A stretch of 64,000 nucleotides of DNA from Lactiplantibacillus brownii (GCF_031085375.1 NZ_JAVCWF010000001.1:1984001-2048000); one strand, 5' to 3'. Shown: positions 1-10,202, counted from the stretch's first letter. Notes: generated by a model not told the origin, from the letters alone. Made by a program: numbers and translations.

Positions 1-4
1 CAGC

Positions 5-865
5 CTAATTGTCTTCAATCACAATTTTTTGAAGACAATCTTTGGTGGCTTCTATCGTTTCAGCAAATGTGACTGCTTTTACGAAGTCGTGTTTAGTTCG
101 ATAGTCGATCCAACGTCGATGCATTAGTGAATCCTGTGCAATAATATCTAATATCATCCGCCATTCTACTAACAAATCGGCAGTGCCACGTTCCAACATC
201 ACTGCTTGAATTGCTTCAGCTAAGAGAGCCGGCTCAATTTCGATGGCGATAGCTAGATGTGAAATTAAATAAATATCGAAAAAGTCCTTCATACGAGTAT
301 TAGCAATACTCCGGGTCAGAATGGTTTGAATCTTTTCAGCAAGTATTCGCTCTGGTCGGTAGATACTAATGCCAATCTTGTTACCAATTAGTGGTTGATA
401 GTTCCAGGACATTGCTGAAGGAATTAATTTTTCACCAGTCGCGATATCTAAGTGAAAATTGTCTTGCATTTGCCCCAGTTTACCTTGAAGATCGATTCGA
501 AGTCCCTGATAGGCATTTTTCTCTTGAATCGGTTCGATACTTTTCAAAACATATTGGCAACCGACTGGGTCACTCAGACCGATGATCTGGTTAACGATAT
601 CAGTTAAGCTCGCTTTATCTACTGTGACACCCTGTAGCATTGTGTCTAGATCAACAGTTGTCCGTTTTTCAACGCCGGTTATGGCCGATAATACAAAACC
701 ACCTTTCCAAATAAACTTGGTCCTGTAAGTCGACTTTGATAACAAGCGCAAGAATTCATCGATAAAGTATTTTTTGAGAAGAATATTGTAGTCAACATTG
801 GTTTCATCCCGTTTTACCTTTAATTTATCTTTAACACCTTGTTCTCTGCTGCTATTCTTCGTCAC
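5..865 (-). CDS. AbiEii/AbiGii-type nucleotidyltransferase toxin
   Basis: The 286-residue protein fits the nucleotidyltransferase toxin of type IV AbiE toxin-antitoxin systems, which act in phage abortive infection. Near residues 53-75 it has the minimal nucleotidyltransferase signature, KGG followed by VDLD. Further conserved blocks are FHLDIATG in the middle and YRPERILAEKIQTIL with RMKDFFDIYL in the C-terminal half. The start overlaps the stop of the antitoxin gene by 4 bp (ATGA), so the pair is translationally coupled. The stop lies only a few bases inside the window, so the gene is complete. The family assignment is good; the actual phage phenotype is unknown. Confidence 0.88.
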   Translation of the reverse strand: MTKNSSREQGVKDKLKVKRDETNVDYNILLKKYFIDEFLRLLSKSTYRTKFIWKGGFVLSAITGVEKRTTVDLDTMLQGVTVDKASLTDIVNQIIGLSDPVGCQYVLKSIEPIQEKNAYQGLRIDLQGKLGQMQDNFHLDIATGEKLIPSAMSWNYQPLIGNKIGISIYRPERILAEKIQTILTRSIANTRMKDFFDIYLISHLAIAIEIEPALLAEAIQAVMLERGTADLLVEWRMILDIIAQDSLMHRRWIDYRTKHDFVKAVTFAETIEATKDCLQKIVIEDN

Positions 866-1545
866 AGTAGTACCTCTAGTAATTGTCTCACTTGATTTTG
901 CATACCGTTCTTAGACGCGATTGACAAAAGCTTGGTAACGTTTTTATTGGTTTTATTTAGATAACGCTTGTAAATTGCGCTCACTTGACCCATATCTAAG
1001 TCGTTGCCACCTTGCAACAATTCAATTAGTGCACGTTCCGGTGAGTACAATTTGATGGTATATTTTGTGCCAGACACCCCTAATTCTCTCGTATAAGGTT
1101 CAATATTGTTACCATAGGTTTGCCTAACAACTAGGTTTTTCGACCATTTGGCAGGCAGTCTCTTTGGCAATTTATACCCACGCTTGAATGTCATTTCAAC
1201 TCGGTAAGGGAATTGATCAGACAACTCCCACAAATAAAGTGCGGTCTCTCCAGAATAGACACCCTGTTTTAGAATTAGTTGTCGAATCAAGAAATCGTTA
1301 GGTGACCATTCAGAGCTAATGAATAGATTCGATATTGGATTCTCGAGCAATCCTTTACGAACTAGACTGTTTAAAATGGGTTTAACTGCCTTTTTAAGTG
1401 GCCCTCCAAGCAAGTCTATATCAATTATTGCGTTCTGTTGAAACTCCTCTTCTAGAAATTTTAAGGGGACAATCCGAGCTCGCAGTTCGTGATATAGACC
1501 GCTATTCAATGGCATTACTTTTCGATTAATCTGCTGTTTAATCAT
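862..1545 (-). CDS. AbiEi-type antitoxin / autoregulator
   Basis: This 227-residue protein lies directly upstream of the AbiEii toxin and overlaps it by 4 bp. It has an N-terminal segment that fits a winged helix, then the typical AbiEi block YSGETALYLWELSDQFPY (about residues 97-114), and a C-terminal part with YSPERALIELL. AbiEi proteins neutralise the toxin and repress their own promoter by binding inverted repeats. The start is supported by the ribosome-binding site GGAGGGG just upstream. A matching inverted repeat lies between the promoter and the start codon, listed separately. Confidence 0.85.
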   Translation of the reverse strand: MIKQQINRKVMPLNSGLYHELRARIVPLKFLEEEFQQNAIIDIDLLGGPLKKAVKPILNSLVRKGLLENPISNLFISSEWSPNDFLIRQLILKQGVYSGETALYLWELSDQFPYRVEMTFKRGYKLPKRLPAKWSKNLVVRQTYGNNIEPYTRELGVSGTKYTIKLYSPERALIELLQGGNDLDMGQVSAIYKRYLNKTNKNVTKLLSIASKNGMQNQVRQLLEVLL

Positions 1546-1591
1546 TTAGCCCCTCCGGTTCAGTGACGTAATAATTTGGCCTATCATTTAT

Positions 1592-1646
1592 ATTGCTTCA
1601 TACTGAAGCCTATTGAAGCAATTTTTATCCATATGTCATTATAGCA
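1592..1646 (-). promoter_or_regulatory. Promoter and inverted-repeat operator of the AbiE operon
   Basis: On the minus strand an extended -10 (TGCTATAAT, plus-strand positions 1638-1646) is followed by a perfect 9-bp inverted repeat: ATTGCTTCA at 1592-1600 and TGAAGCAAT at 1614-1622. A third core copy, TGAAGC, sits at 1604-1609 inside the loop, and another GCTTCA occurs upstream at 1694-1699. The repeat would begin about 9 nt after the predicted transcription start, a typical repressor position. That AbiEi binds it is inference from the family. Confidence 0.6.
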
Positions 1647-1840
1647 TTCATTCCATAAACTAGTGAATCCAAATACTGAGCATTGATATTTTTGCTTCAA
1701 GTGTTTGCTGATTTTATTGGTGCTGTTGCACTGTAAGCGCCATTTTCCAAAAAGGAATGGTTAAAATCATAATCATCCGTTTGACAAGTGGTCTATTCTT
1801 TCATTTTCAGCCTTTAAAGTATCAGTAAAAAACAACTAAA

Positions 1841-1880
1841 AAAATCCCGTTAGTTAAGTGACAACTAACGAGATTTTGGC
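1841..1880 (-). terminator. Intrinsic terminator of upp
   Basis: An 8-bp perfect stem (CGTTAGTT 1848-1855, AACTAACG 1863-1870) with a 7-nt loop lies just past the upp stop. On the minus strand it is followed by a run of T. Confidence 0.85.
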
Positions 1881-1894
1881 AAAAATTCAATTAA

Positions 1895-2524
1895 TTATTT
1901 TGTCCCGAATAAACGATCCCCTGCATCGCCCAAACCTGGTACGATATAACCATCTTCGTTTAAATGATCATCGAGCGCGGCAGTATAGATATCAACATCT
2001 GGATGTGCTTTTTGAAGGGCTTTAACGCCTTCTGGTGCCGCAACTAAGCACATAAACTTGATATTGCTAGCGCCACGTTTTTTGAGCATATCCATGGCCA
2101 TGATGGCAGAACCACCAGTCGCTAACATTGGATCAACGACAAATAATTGACGTTGTGAAATGTCGCTTGGTAATTTCACAAAGTATTCAACCGGCTTCAG
2201 TGTCTTTTCATCACGATACATGCCAACGTGACCGACTTTAGCTGCTGGAATCATATTTAAGACCCCATCAACCATCCCTAAACCCGCACGTAAGATTGGC
2301 ACGATTGCCACTTTCTTACCAGCTAAAGTTTTTTGGGTCGTCTTTGTAATTGGGGTTTCAATTTCAATATCCTTCAATGGCATATCACGTGAAACTTCGT
2401 AAGCCATCAATGTGGATATTTCGTTGACCATTTCCCGAAATACTTTTGTCCCGCATTCTTTTTCCCGAATGATCGTTAACTTATGTTGAATGAGCGGATG
2501 ATTCAAAACCTCAAACTTACCCAT
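1895..2524 (-). CDS. upp: Uracil phosphoribosyltransferase
   Basis: It converts uracil and PRPP to UMP in pyrimidine salvage in the cytoplasm. The 209-residue length is the family norm. The PRPP-binding loop appears as [12 protein letters not shown] (about residues 126-137), and the uracil-binding C-terminal region as [17 protein letters not shown]. An in-frame GTG four codons upstream (2536) sits almost on top of the AAGGAG ribosome-binding site and is unlikely. The ATG at 2524, which begins [10 protein letters not shown] as in relatives, was chosen. Terminators on both sides make it its own transcription unit or the end of a longer one. Confidence 0.95.
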   Translation of the reverse strand: MGKFEVLNHPLIQHKLTIIREKECGTKVFREMVNEISTLMAYEVSRDMPLKDIEIETPITKTTQKTLAGKKVAIVPILRAGLGMVDGVLNMIPAAKVGHVGMYRDEKTLKPVEYFVKLPSDISQRQLFVVDPMLATGGSAIMAMDMLKKRGASNIKFMCLVAAPEGVKALQKAHPDVDIYTAALDDHLNEDGYIVPGLGDAGDRLFGTK

Positions 2525-2654
2525 GTTTCTGTGCACGCTCCTTAGTGATTTCTTTCTATTGTAGCTAATTTATCAACAAAAAACTAGGGCTCAGCGTGAT
2601 TAGTTGTGAATTCTCGAAAAAAACACGACTTTTCAGTCACATTTGACTCCAAAA

Positions 2655-2692
2655 TTCAAAAAACCGACCATCAGTGACAGTCGGTTTACAAT
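2655..2692 (-). terminator. Intrinsic terminator of glyA
   Basis: An 8-bp perfect stem (AAACCGAC 2661-2668, GTCGGTTT 2680-2687) follows the glyA stop and is itself followed by T-rich sequence on the minus strand. Confidence 0.85.
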
Positions 2693-2701
2693 TATTTTAA
2701 T

Positions 2702-3940
2702 TTAATCAACATCAATTGGGTGTTTAGCCGTTAATGCAAGCGCTTGGGTCTTCACTTGATCCAAGTTGGCTTGATCTTTTGGCGCAGCTAAAGTTTGTAG
2801 AATTAATTCCGCGACCTTAGTCGCATCCGCTTCATCAAAACCACGCGTGGTAATCGCTGGCGTCCCCAAACGAATCCCAGAGGTCTTGAATGCTCCCAAA
2901 GTTTCATTCGGAATAGCTTCTTTATTCACTGTAATATCAACCGTGTCCAATAAATCTTGCACTTGACGGCCGTTCAAACCAGATTTAGTCACATCAATCG
3001 TCATTAAATGATTATCGGTCCCACCGGAAATCACCCGTACCAAGTCAGAGTCGTTAAAGACTGCAGCCATTGCTTGAGCATTTGCGATGATTTGTTTGGC
3101 ATATGTCTTAAATTCTGGTTGTAAGTCTTCACCAAAAGCAACGGCTTTACCTGCGATCACATGATCTAAAGGACCACCTTGATTGCCAGGGAAAACAGCC
3201 GAATTGATTTTCTTGCCATATTCAGCCTTGGCAAGAATCATCCCACCACGTGGGCCACGCAATGTTTTGTGGGTCGTAGTGGTTACCACATCCGCATATG
3301 GCACTGGATTAGGATGCAATCCTGCCGCGACTAAACCAGCAATGTGCGCCATATCGACCATCAACATTGCCCCCACTGCGTCCGCAATCTCACGGAACTT
3401 AGCAAAATCAATCAACCGGCTGTACGCTGAAGCACCAGCGACGATTAATTTTGGTTGAAAGGCTTTGGCCTGCGCTAAAATCGCGTCATAATCCAATTCT
3501 TCAGTTTCTGGATTTAAACCGTAACCTTGAAAGTCGTATAGTTTACCCGAAAAGTTAACACTTGAGCCATGGGTCAAATGACCACCAGCATCCAATGACA
3601 TCCCCATGACACGATCGCCAGGTTGAATCAACGCCATATATGCTGCAGCGTTGGCTTGAGAACCAGAATGTGGTTGAACATTAGCATAGTCCGCACCGAA
3701 CAACTTTTTAGCGCGTTCAATGGCGAGGGTTTCCACTTGGTCGATAAACTCGTTACCGCCATAAAAACGGTGACCAGGATAACCTTCGGAGTACTTGTTC
3801 GTCAAAACGCTCCCTTGTGCCGCCCGAACACCCTTAGATACGATGTTTTCTGACGCGATCAACTCAATGTTGTGTTGTTGACGAGCTTTTTCCTTACTAA
3901 TTGCAGCCCAAACTTCTGGATCTTGTTCTTGGTAATTCAT
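2702..3940 (-). CDS. glyA: Serine hydroxymethyltransferase
   Basis: This PLP enzyme interconverts serine and glycine and charges tetrahydrofolate with one-carbon units. The 412-residue product has the PLP-lysine region [18 protein letters not shown] (about residues 218-235), the N-terminal [10 protein letters not shown] and the substrate segment [15 protein letters not shown]. The longer open frame runs to 3994, but GGAGGAG lies 8 nt before the ATG at 3940, which begins [11 protein letters not shown] as expected. It closes the tdk-prfA-prmC-sua5-glyA run. Confidence 0.96.
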   Translation of the reverse strand: MNYQEQDPEVWAAISKEKARQQHNIELIASENIVSKGVRAAQGSVLTNKYSEGYPGHRFYGGNEFIDQVETLAIERAKKLFGADYANVQPHSGSQANAAAYMALIQPGDRVMGMSLDAGGHLTHGSSVNFSGKLYDFQGYGLNPETEELDYDAILAQAKAFQPKLIVAGASAYSRLIDFAKFREIADAVGAMLMVDMAHIAGLVAAGLHPNPVPYADVVTTTTHKTLRGPRGGMILAKAEYGKKINSAVFPGNQGGPLDHVIAGKAVAFGEDLQPEFKTYAKQIIANAQAMAAVFNDSDLVRVISGGTDNHLMTIDVTKSGLNGRQVQDLLDTVDITVNKEAIPNETLGAFKTSGIRLGTPAITTRGFDEADATKVAELILQTLAAPKDQANLDQVKTQALALTAKHPIDVD

Positions 3941-3997
3941 GAATATTTCTCCTCCATTTCGCAAGTGACAACTTTCGGGTTTTCCCGATTTCAATTA

Positions 3998-5017
3998 TTA
4001 TACACTAAAATGGGTCTGACCGGCAGACTTATTTAGCCGGTTCATATATGCAGCTCCCAATCCATTGTTGTCAAAGGCTTGACAGAGAATATCTTTAATT
4101 TCTGTTTCCGTATCAAAGTGTCGTAAACCAGCAAAAAGTTCTCGGCTTGCCGATTGAACATCATTTCCTAACGAAAATTGTTCGCAATTTGCTGGAATGT
4201 GATTGTTAGTTAAAATAGCATCCGTTGCCATAACACCCATCTGAAGTGGTTGCTTCTCGGCCCAGGCTAAAGCAGCGGGCCAATCAGTAATATGATCCAC
4301 AATATAAACTTGGGCATCAGGCGCATAGTGCTTATATTTCATGCCAGGCGCCTTGGGAACTTCAGTTGCACCAACGTGATGTTGTTCTGTGAGCACCTTT
4401 TCCCCAATGACGGCTTCAATTGCCGCGGCCGTGACCGCTCCTGGCCGCAAAATAGCGGGTTGTTTGCCAGATAGATCTAACACCGTTGATTCCACACCCA
4501 CTTGGGTAGCTCCGTCATCCAAGATTCCGGCGATTTTCCCATCCAGATCGTGTAACACATGTTGCGCGGTGGTCGGGCTGGGTTTGCCGGACGTATTTGC
4601 AGAAGGCCCCACGATAGGCGTCCCAGCCTCACGAATCAAATTAAGCGTGGCGGTATTATTCGGATTTCGAAATGCAGCTGTCGTTAACCCACCTGTCACT
4701 TCTGGTGCGAGTGCTGCTGGCTTCAAATTAAAAATCATCGTCAATGGTCCTGGCCAAAATGCCTTGATCAGCTTTTTAGCCGCAACCGACAACGGTTTTG
4801 CAAAACGTTCCACGGTCGCCACATCGGCCACATGCACGATCAGTGGATTATCACTCGGCCGACCCTTGGCTTGATAGACTTGTTTAACCGCAGTCACATT
4901 CGTGGCATCTGCGCCTAAGCCGTACACCGTTTCGGTTGGAAAAGCCACCAACTGGCCAGCTTGAATTAACTTTGCGGCAGCCGTAACTTCCGTCGGTTTA
5001 AAAACTTTAGTTTCCAT
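3998..5017 (-). CDS. ywlC: L-threonylcarbamoyladenylate synthase (Sua5/YwlC type)
   Basis: It makes threonylcarbamoyl-AMP from threonine, bicarbonate and ATP, the first step of the t6A37 modification of ANN-decoding tRNAs. The N-terminal YrdC domain (about 1-205) has FPTETVYGLGADA, the KGRPSDNPLIVH substrate loop and GPSANTSGKPSPT. A C-terminal Sua5 domain (about 230-339) follows the linker KAPGMKYKHYAPDA, which makes this the long Sua5 form rather than the short TsaC. It sits 28 bp downstream of prmC and 57 bp upstream of glyA in one direction, consistent with cotranscription. Confidence 0.93.
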   Translation of the reverse strand: METKVFKPTEVTAAAKLIQAGQLVAFPTETVYGLGADATNVTAVKQVYQAKGRPSDNPLIVHVADVATVERFAKPLSVAAKKLIKAFWPGPLTMIFNLKPAALAPEVTGGLTTAAFRNPNNTATLNLIREAGTPIVGPSANTSGKPSPTTAQHVLHDLDGKIAGILDDGATQVGVESTVLDLSGKQPAILRPGAVTAAAIEAVIGEKVLTEQHHVGATEVPKAPGMKYKHYAPDAQVYIVDHITDWPAALAWAEKQPLQMGVMATDAILTNNHIPANCEQFSLGNDVQSASRELFAGLRHFDTETEIKDILCQAFDNNGLGAAYMNRLNKSAGQTHFSV

Positions 5018-5045
5018 ATTATTATCAATCCTTCTCTATTTAAGA

Positions 5046-5900
5046 CTATAAAACGACGCGTAACATCCGATCATGACCCGCCATATCCTGCCGTAACGTC
5101 ACCGTTGCAGTAGGTAAAGCGGTCCTAAATAACTGTTGAATCGCGACACCTTGATGATACCCAAATTCTAAATACAAGCGCCCATGCGTTGTCAGATGGG
5201 CAGCCACTTGCTCGGCCAGCCGTTCATAAATCGCTAGGCCAGCATGTGCCGCAAACAGGGCCTGTTGTGGTTCATAATTTAAAACGCTCGCATCCATGAC
5301 CGCTTTTTCGCTAGTCGCAATGTATGGCGGATTGCTCACAATGACCTCATATGGTTGGCCACTCAGCTCGGCAAATAAATCACTTTGTTGAAAATCAACG
5401 TCAAGTTGCAGTCGTTGGGCATTTTCACGAGCCACGCTGAGGGCTTCAGCCGAGATATCACTCCCCGTGACTTGCCACGTCGGTTGCTCATGTTTCAACG
5501 CCAACGCGATCGCACCCGAACCAGTGCCAAGATCCAACAATCGTTTTGCCGACTGATTGGTCGCATCACTCAAGACCCAATCCACCAATTCTTCGGTTTC
5601 CACCCGAGGAATCAGGACGGCGGGCGTGACGGTCAATTCTAGACCATAAAAAGGGGCCCTTCCCAACACATATTGCGCTGGCTCACCGGCAACAACTCGT
5701 TCAATGGCTGTTTTAAAGGCTTGCCACAAGGCCGTTGGCAACTGCTCACGATAATGAACCAACAGTTGTGTTTGGTCTAATTTACTCAGCCCTAATAGCA
5801 AGAAACGTGCAGCGTCAGTTGGGAGTTTGGCAGTTTTTAGACAAAAAGAAGCCCATTGCTGGGCTTCAAAGTACGTTGGTTGCTGCGGCAATTTAGTCAT
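5046..5900 (-). CDS. prmC: Release-factor glutamine N5-methyltransferase
   Basis: PrmC methylates the glutamine of the GGQ motif of release factors. The 284-residue protein shows the SAM-binding [15 protein letters not shown] (about 122-136) and the catalytic NPPY in [11 protein letters not shown] (about 188-198). An N-terminal helical domain precedes the methyltransferase fold. Its start overlaps the end of prfA, its substrate gene, by 8 bp, the classical prfA-prmC coupling. Confidence 0.95.
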   Translation of the reverse strand: MTKLPQQPTYFEAQQWASFCLKTAKLPTDAARFLLLGLSKLDQTQLLVHYREQLPTALWQAFKTAIERVVAGEPAQYVLGRAPFYGLELTVTPAVLIPRVETEELVDWVLSDATNQSAKRLLDLGTGSGAIALALKHEQPTWQVTGSDISAEALSVARENAQRLQLDVDFQQSDLFAELSGQPYEVIVSNPPYIATSEKAVMDASVLNYEPQQALFAAHAGLAIYERLAEQVAAHLTTHGRLYLEFGYHQGVAIQQLFRTALPTATVTLRQDMAGHDRMLRVVL

Positions 5901-6975
5901 TAGCTAATTGCTCGATTTTCTTCGTTTGATCCGCTAAAATCAACGCATCGATAATTTCATCTAATTCGCCGTTCATAATGCGATCCAACTTATTTAACGT
6001 CAAACCGATTCGATGATCCGTGACCCGGTTTTGTGGATAGTTATAAGTCCGAATCCGTTCTGAACGGTCCCCGGTCCCAACGGCCGACTTCCGTTCCGCA
6101 TCATACTGGTTCTGTTCACGTGATTGATAATAATCATAGACCCGCGCACGCAAGATTTCCATGGCTTTCGCCCGGTTCTGTTGTTGTGATCGTTGATCTT
6201 GCATGGAGACCACAATACCAGTTGGCAAGTGGGTCATCCGTACGGCTGAAGACGTCTTGTTAATATGCTGACCACCGGCACCAGATGACCGGAACACATC
6301 CACTCGAATATCCTTTTGTTCCAACTTGATATCCACATCTTTAGCTTCCGGCATGATCCCAACCGTGGCAGTCGACGTATGCACACGTCCGGCAGATTCA
6401 GTGACAGGAACCCGTTGAACACGGTGAGCGCCACTCTCATACTTCAGTTTAGAATAAACTTTATTCCCCGAAATAATCAACACGATTTCTTTAAAGCCAC
6501 CCACTTCGGTTTCGTTGCGGTCGGCCACTTCAACATTCCACCCCTGACGTTCAGCGTATTTCGAATACATGTTGAACAAATCAGCAGCGAATAAACTGGC
6601 TTCGTCCCCACCAGCGGCACCATGGATTTCCATGATAATATTTTTATCATCATTAGGGTCCTTAGGTAACATTAATAAGGTAATTTCATGCTCCAGTTGA
6701 TCTTTTTGAGCATTCAAATTCTTCAAGTCTTCCTTGACCATGGTATTCATATCATCGTCAAGCTTTTCACGCAACAAGTCGTTATTTTCAGCGATTTGGC
6801 TGGTCACGTCTTTATATTGGTTATACTTTTCAACCGTTTCACGAATACTGCCCATTTCTTTGGAAAGTTTCATGAAACGATCGGAATCGGCAATCACTTC
6901 TGGATCGCTTAATAGTTCACCGAGTTCTTCATACCGATCGGCAACGGCTTGTAATTTATCAAAAAACTTATCCAT
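5893..6975 (-). CDS. prfA: Peptide chain release factor 1
   Basis: RF1 terminates translation at UAA and UAG. The 360-residue protein has the catalytic GGQ in [17 protein letters not shown] (about residues 230-246) and the tripeptide-anticodon region RVPVTES (about 187-193), with PVT as the PxT motif. Length and layout are normal. GAGGA precedes the ATG. It lies 14 bp downstream of tdk and overlaps prmC. Confidence 0.96.
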   Translation of the reverse strand: MDKFFDKLQAVADRYEELGELLSDPEVIADSDRFMKLSKEMGSIRETVEKYNQYKDVTSQIAENNDLLREKLDDDMNTMVKEDLKNLNAQKDQLEHEITLLMLPKDPNDDKNIIMEIHGAAGGDEASLFAADLFNMYSKYAERQGWNVEVADRNETEVGGFKEIVLIISGNKVYSKLKYESGAHRVQRVPVTESAGRVHTSTATVGIMPEAKDVDIKLEQKDIRVDVFRSSGAGGQHINKTSSAVRMTHLPTGIVVSMQDQRSQQQNRAKAMEILRARVYDYYQSREQNQYDAERKSAVGTGDRSERIRTYNYPQNRVTDHRIGLTLNKLDRIMNGELDEIIDALILADQTKKIEQLAND

Positions 6976-6989
6976 ACTCGGTTAATTCC

Positions 6990-7568
6990 TCACTTTGTTA
7001 GTTTCGGCGGATAGAAGTAATGACGACGGCAAACGGGATAGTAACTTTCATTCCCGCCAATCTGCACTTGCTCGCCTTCATAGACCGGTTGCCCGTCTTG
7101 AAAACGCAAGTTCATGATGGCCTTTTTCCGGCAGAACCAGCAGATCGTCTTCATTTCTTCAATCTTATCCGCATACAACAACAGGTATTTGCTACCTTCA
7201 AATAATTCATTACGAAAATCATTTTTTAGCCCAAACGTCATCACTGGGACATTCAAATCGTCCACAATGTGCGCTAATTCTAACACATGATGTTTCTTCA
7301 AAAATTGGGCTTCATCAATCAAGACACAGGCCGCGTCCGGATTGGTTTTCTTGACCACGTCGTAGAGATCCGTCTCATTAAAAACAGGCATCGCTTCACG
7401 CTTTAAGCCAATCCGACTAGTCACATACCCGACGCCATCACGATTGTCTAATCCGCTCGTCATGATGATCACGGATTTATTTTGTTCTTCATAGTTGTGA
7501 GCAACTTTTAAAATCTCAATCGTTTTCCCACTGTTCATTGCGCCATATCGAAAAAATAATTGTGCCAA
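6990..7568 (-). CDS. tdk: Thymidine kinase (type II)
   Basis: It phosphorylates thymidine to dTMP in nucleotide salvage. The 192-residue protein has the P-loop GAMNSGKT (about 9-16), the DEAQF Walker B-like segment and a zinc site with CWFC and a later CRRHY. The start codon is TTG, supported by AAGGGGA eight bases upstream. It is the first gene of the minus-strand tdk-prfA-prmC-sua5-glyA block, divergent from murT-gatD. Confidence 0.95.
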   Translation of the reverse strand: MAQLFFRYGAMNSGKTIEILKVAHNYEEQNKSVIIMTSGLDNRDGVGYVTSRIGLKREAMPVFNETDLYDVVKKTNPDAACVLIDEAQFLKKHHVLELAHIVDDLNVPVMTFGLKNDFRNELFEGSKYLLLYADKIEEMKTICWFCRKKAIMNLRFQDGQPVYEGEQVQIGGNESYYPVCRRHYFYPPKLTK

Positions 7569-7782
7569 AGTCTCGGTCCCCTTTTCAAACCCATATTCTT
7601 TTTAATTATAGCCGATTTAAACGTTAATTTCAGCAACCAACCACGAAAAACACTTAATGATTTCATAAATGCACCCTCGAAGCAGTATAATCGCTTTTCT
7701 TTTATTAGTGTTCAGTATAAAATACTTGAGAGAACAGCTGGTCTTGTCAGCTTTTATTTATACAGTTAGGGGTTCATTAAAA

Positions 7783-9129
7783 ATGTCAATCAAAAGTACT
7801 GTGGCAACTTGGACCGGTAAGTCCGCTTACTGGTTCTTGCATACCTTCCGGGGTGGCGGGAGTTCGCTGCCCGGCAAGCTTGCTTTAAAACTCGATCCAG
7901 CAATCTTAAAACAACTCGCTAAAAACTACGAGGTCATCGTGATTACTGGTACGAACGGTAAAACTTTAACGACGGCTTTGACCGTCAAAGTGTTGCGGGA
8001 ACAATATCCTGACATTTTGACAAATCCAAGTGGCTCAAATATGAAACAAGGTATCGTCACGACCTTTTTAACGGCACCACGGGCGCATCAAAAACCATTA
8101 GCAGTGCTCGAAGTCGATGAAGCTAATGTGATCATGGTCACCAAATATATCACACCCAAAGCTTTCGTCTTCACGAATATTTTTCGTGATCAAATGGATC
8201 GTTATGGCGAAATTTATACAACTTATCAAAAGATTTTAGATGGGGTCGCCTTGGCACCAGAGGCAACGATCATTGCCAATGGTGACTTACCCCTATTTAA
8301 TTCGAAAAAGTTACCGAATCCCATTTTATACTATGGTTTCGATTATCAACCTGATGCCGATACACAAGCACCGGCCAATACTGACGGCTTGTTGTGTCCC
8401 CGTTGTCAGCATATTCTACGCTATCACAGCCGCACTTATAGCAATATGGGCAAGTATTTCTGCCCACACTGTGGGTTTGAACGGCCACAGCTCACTTATA
8501 AATTGAATGCTTTGACCAAAATGACGCCAACTTCGTCAGACTTTGAAATCAACGGCCAAACGATGCACTTAAATATCGGTGGCCAATATAATATTTACAA
8601 TGCCTTAGCCGCATATGCAGTGGGTCGATTCATGGCGGTTAGTCCTGCCAAAATTGCGACTGCTTTAAGCGAAAATGATGAACAAGTTTTCGGTCGCCAG
8701 GAAATCTTCCACGTTGGCGACAAAGACGTGACATTGATCTTAGTCAAGAATCCAGTTGGGTTAAATCAAGTGCTACAAATGATCAGCACGGATGATCGAC
8801 CTTTCTCCTTTGCCGCCCTACTCAACGCTAATTACGCTGACGGAATTGACACGAGTTGGATTTGGGATGGCGACTTTGAGCAATTACCAAAATTAAACGT
8901 GCCCGCTTACATCAGTGGTGGCGAACGTTATCGCGACATCACATTCCGGTTGAAAGTTGCCGGCGTGCCGACGGACAAGTTAGCGATCGTTCCTGATTTA
9001 ACGAACATGACCGCCGAAATTCAAAAATTACCGACTAAACAAGTTTACGTCGTCGCAACTTATACGGCGATGCTACAACTTCGCAAACAATTGGCCAGTC
9101 AAGGTCTTATTAATGGAGGGATGGCTTAA
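7783..9129 (+). CDS. murT: Lipid II isoglutaminyl synthase, MurT subunit
   Basis: With GatD it amidates the alpha-carboxyl of D-glutamate in lipid II to D-isoglutamine, which affects peptidoglycan cross-linking and lysozyme resistance. The 448-residue protein has the Mur-ligase P-loop TGTNGKT (about residue 60), and a Cys4 zinc ribbon (CPRC and, about 22 residues later, CPHC) inserted in the middle domain, diagnostic of MurT. The C-terminal DUF1727-type domain runs to the end. The frame is open further upstream to 7669, but AGGGG precedes the ATG at 7783, where the conserved start MSIKSTVATWTGK lies. gatD begins one base after its stop. Confidence 0.94.
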   Translation: MSIKSTVATWTGKSAYWFLHTFRGGGSSLPGKLALKLDPAILKQLAKNYEVIVITGTNGKTLTTALTVKVLREQYPDILTNPSGSNMKQGIVTTFLTAPRAHQKPLAVLEVDEANVIMVTKYITPKAFVFTNIFRDQMDRYGEIYTTYQKILDGVALAPEATIIANGDLPLFNSKKLPNPILYYGFDYQPDADTQAPANTDGLLCPRCQHILRYHSRTYSNMGKYFCPHCGFERPQLTYKLNALTKMTPTSSDFEINGQTMHLNIGGQYNIYNALAAYAVGRFMAVSPAKIATALSENDEQVFGRQEIFHVGDKDVTLILVKNPVGLNQVLQMISTDDRPFSFAALLNANYADGIDTSWIWDGDFEQLPKLNVPAYISGGERYRDITFRLKVAGVPTDKLAIVPDLTNMTAEIQKLPTKQVYVVATYTAMLQLRKQLASQGLINGGMA

Positions 9130-9130
9130 C

Positions 9131-9853
9131 ATGACTTATACCTTAAAGGCCGCCCACTTATACGGCGACTTGATGAATACGTATGGCGATATCGGCAATA
9201 TTTTAGCCATGGGCTATTATGCCAAGGCAGTCGATGCGACGATTGACACCGACTTAATTAGTTTAGATGATCCGTTTGATCCAGCTAAATATGACTTTGT
9301 GTTATTTGGTGGTGGTCAAGACTACGAGCAAACTATCGTCTCTAAAGACTTACAGACCAAAAAGGCGCCTTTAACCGCCTATATCGAAAATGGCGGGCCT
9401 TTCTTAGCCATTTGTGGGGGCTTTCAAATGCTCGGCCACTACTATATCGGTGCTCAGGGTGAAAAGATCCCCGGTATCGGTGCTTTAGACCATTACACTT
9501 TGAGCCAAGATAATAACCGCTTTATCGGTAATATCACGATCAAAAACGCTGAAACTGGCCAGACCTATTATGGCTTTGAAAATCATAATGGGACCACTTT
9601 TTTGGGTAAAGGTGAACGGCCACTCGGTAATGTGATCCAGGGTCATGGCAACAATGGTCAAGACAAAACAGAAGGTGTGATTTATAAGAATACCTTTGGT
9701 TCTTACTTCCACGGCCCCATCTTGGCTCGTAATGAAGCACTTGCTAAACGGATTCTGAAATTAGCCCTCCAGCGCAAATATCCAGACGCTGATTTCAGCG
9801 TGTTAGATGAATTGCACGAAGATCTCACTAAGAACGTCGTCATTAAACCATAA
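9131..9853 (+). CDS. gatD: Lipid II isoglutaminyl synthase, GatD glutaminase subunit
   Basis: This class I glutamine amidotransferase supplies ammonia to MurT. The catalytic cysteine is in FLAICGGFQMLG (about Cys94), and the histidine is probably in SYFHGPILARN near the C-terminus. The 240-residue length is normal. GGAGG lies inside the last codons of murT and serves the ATG at 9131; an in-frame upstream ATG at 9113 is within murT and less likely. The pair is followed by a strong terminator. Confidence 0.94.
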   Translation: MTYTLKAAHLYGDLMNTYGDIGNILAMGYYAKAVDATIDTDLISLDDPFDPAKYDFVLFGGGQDYEQTIVSKDLQTKKAPLTAYIENGGPFLAICGGFQMLGHYYIGAQGEKIPGIGALDHYTLSQDNNRFIGNITIKNAETGQTYYGFENHNGTTFLGKGERPLGNVIQGHGNNGQDKTEGVIYKNTFGSYFHGPILARNEALAKRILKLALQRKYPDADFSVLDELHEDLTKNVVIKP

Positions 9854-9855
9854 TT

Positions 9856-9908
9856 ATCAAGTCTCAGCTGAATTGTCGTCTGGCAATCAGCTGAGGCTTG
9901 ATTTTTAG
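9856..9908 (+). terminator. Intrinsic terminator of murT-gatD
   Basis: A long stem, TCAAG-CTCAGCTGA paired with TCAGCTGAG-CTTGA around a 15-nt loop, is followed by TTTTT. It starts three bases after the gatD stop. Confidence 0.9.
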
Positions 9909-9964
9909 CTACGAAAAAAAGTTCTTCGTAACTCAGGGTTGGGTGGTTATATGTTGTAGCTACT

Positions 9965-10123
9965 AACTTGCCGCTCCGGTTGGTCTGGACTGATGCTGGA
10001 ACGTGGTGGCCACGTTTGTGAGCCAAAGCGCGGTCTCACAAGCAGGGCTTTTCCCAAGCTGGAAAAAACCACCAGCAAAGGAAAATTTCACCACTGAGCA
10101 TCATTCAGCCCGCCCTGCGCTAA
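9965..10123 (+). repeat. Interspersed structured repeat, copy A
   Basis: This sequence of about 159 bp recurs at 59393-59549 (same strand) and 60846-61126 (opposite strand, with an extra module). Conserved cores include CTCCGGTTGGTCTGGACTGA at the left and AGCCCGCCCTGCGC at the right. It can fold: TGATGCT pairs with AGCATCA as an outer stem, TTGTGAG-CC with GG-CTCACAA as an inner hairpin, and GCTGG with CCAGC as another. No long reading frame is conserved. It may be a mobile MITE-like or RUP-like element or a repeated RNA; function is unknown. Confidence 0.8.
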
Positions 10124-10202
10124 CGAGTGAATCTAATATTAATTAGCTTTTTGTCAGGTCCTGACTTTACTACTGCCTAGATTAAAATCGTTACTTAACG
10201 TC

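Noticed and set aside
2525..2536. Upstream GTG start for upp
   Set aside because: It is one base from the ribosome-binding site, and homology begins at the ATG four codons later.
9703..10026. 107-codon minus-strand frame across gatD and repeat copy A
   Set aside because: It overlaps gatD and the structured repeat, and has no ribosome-binding site.
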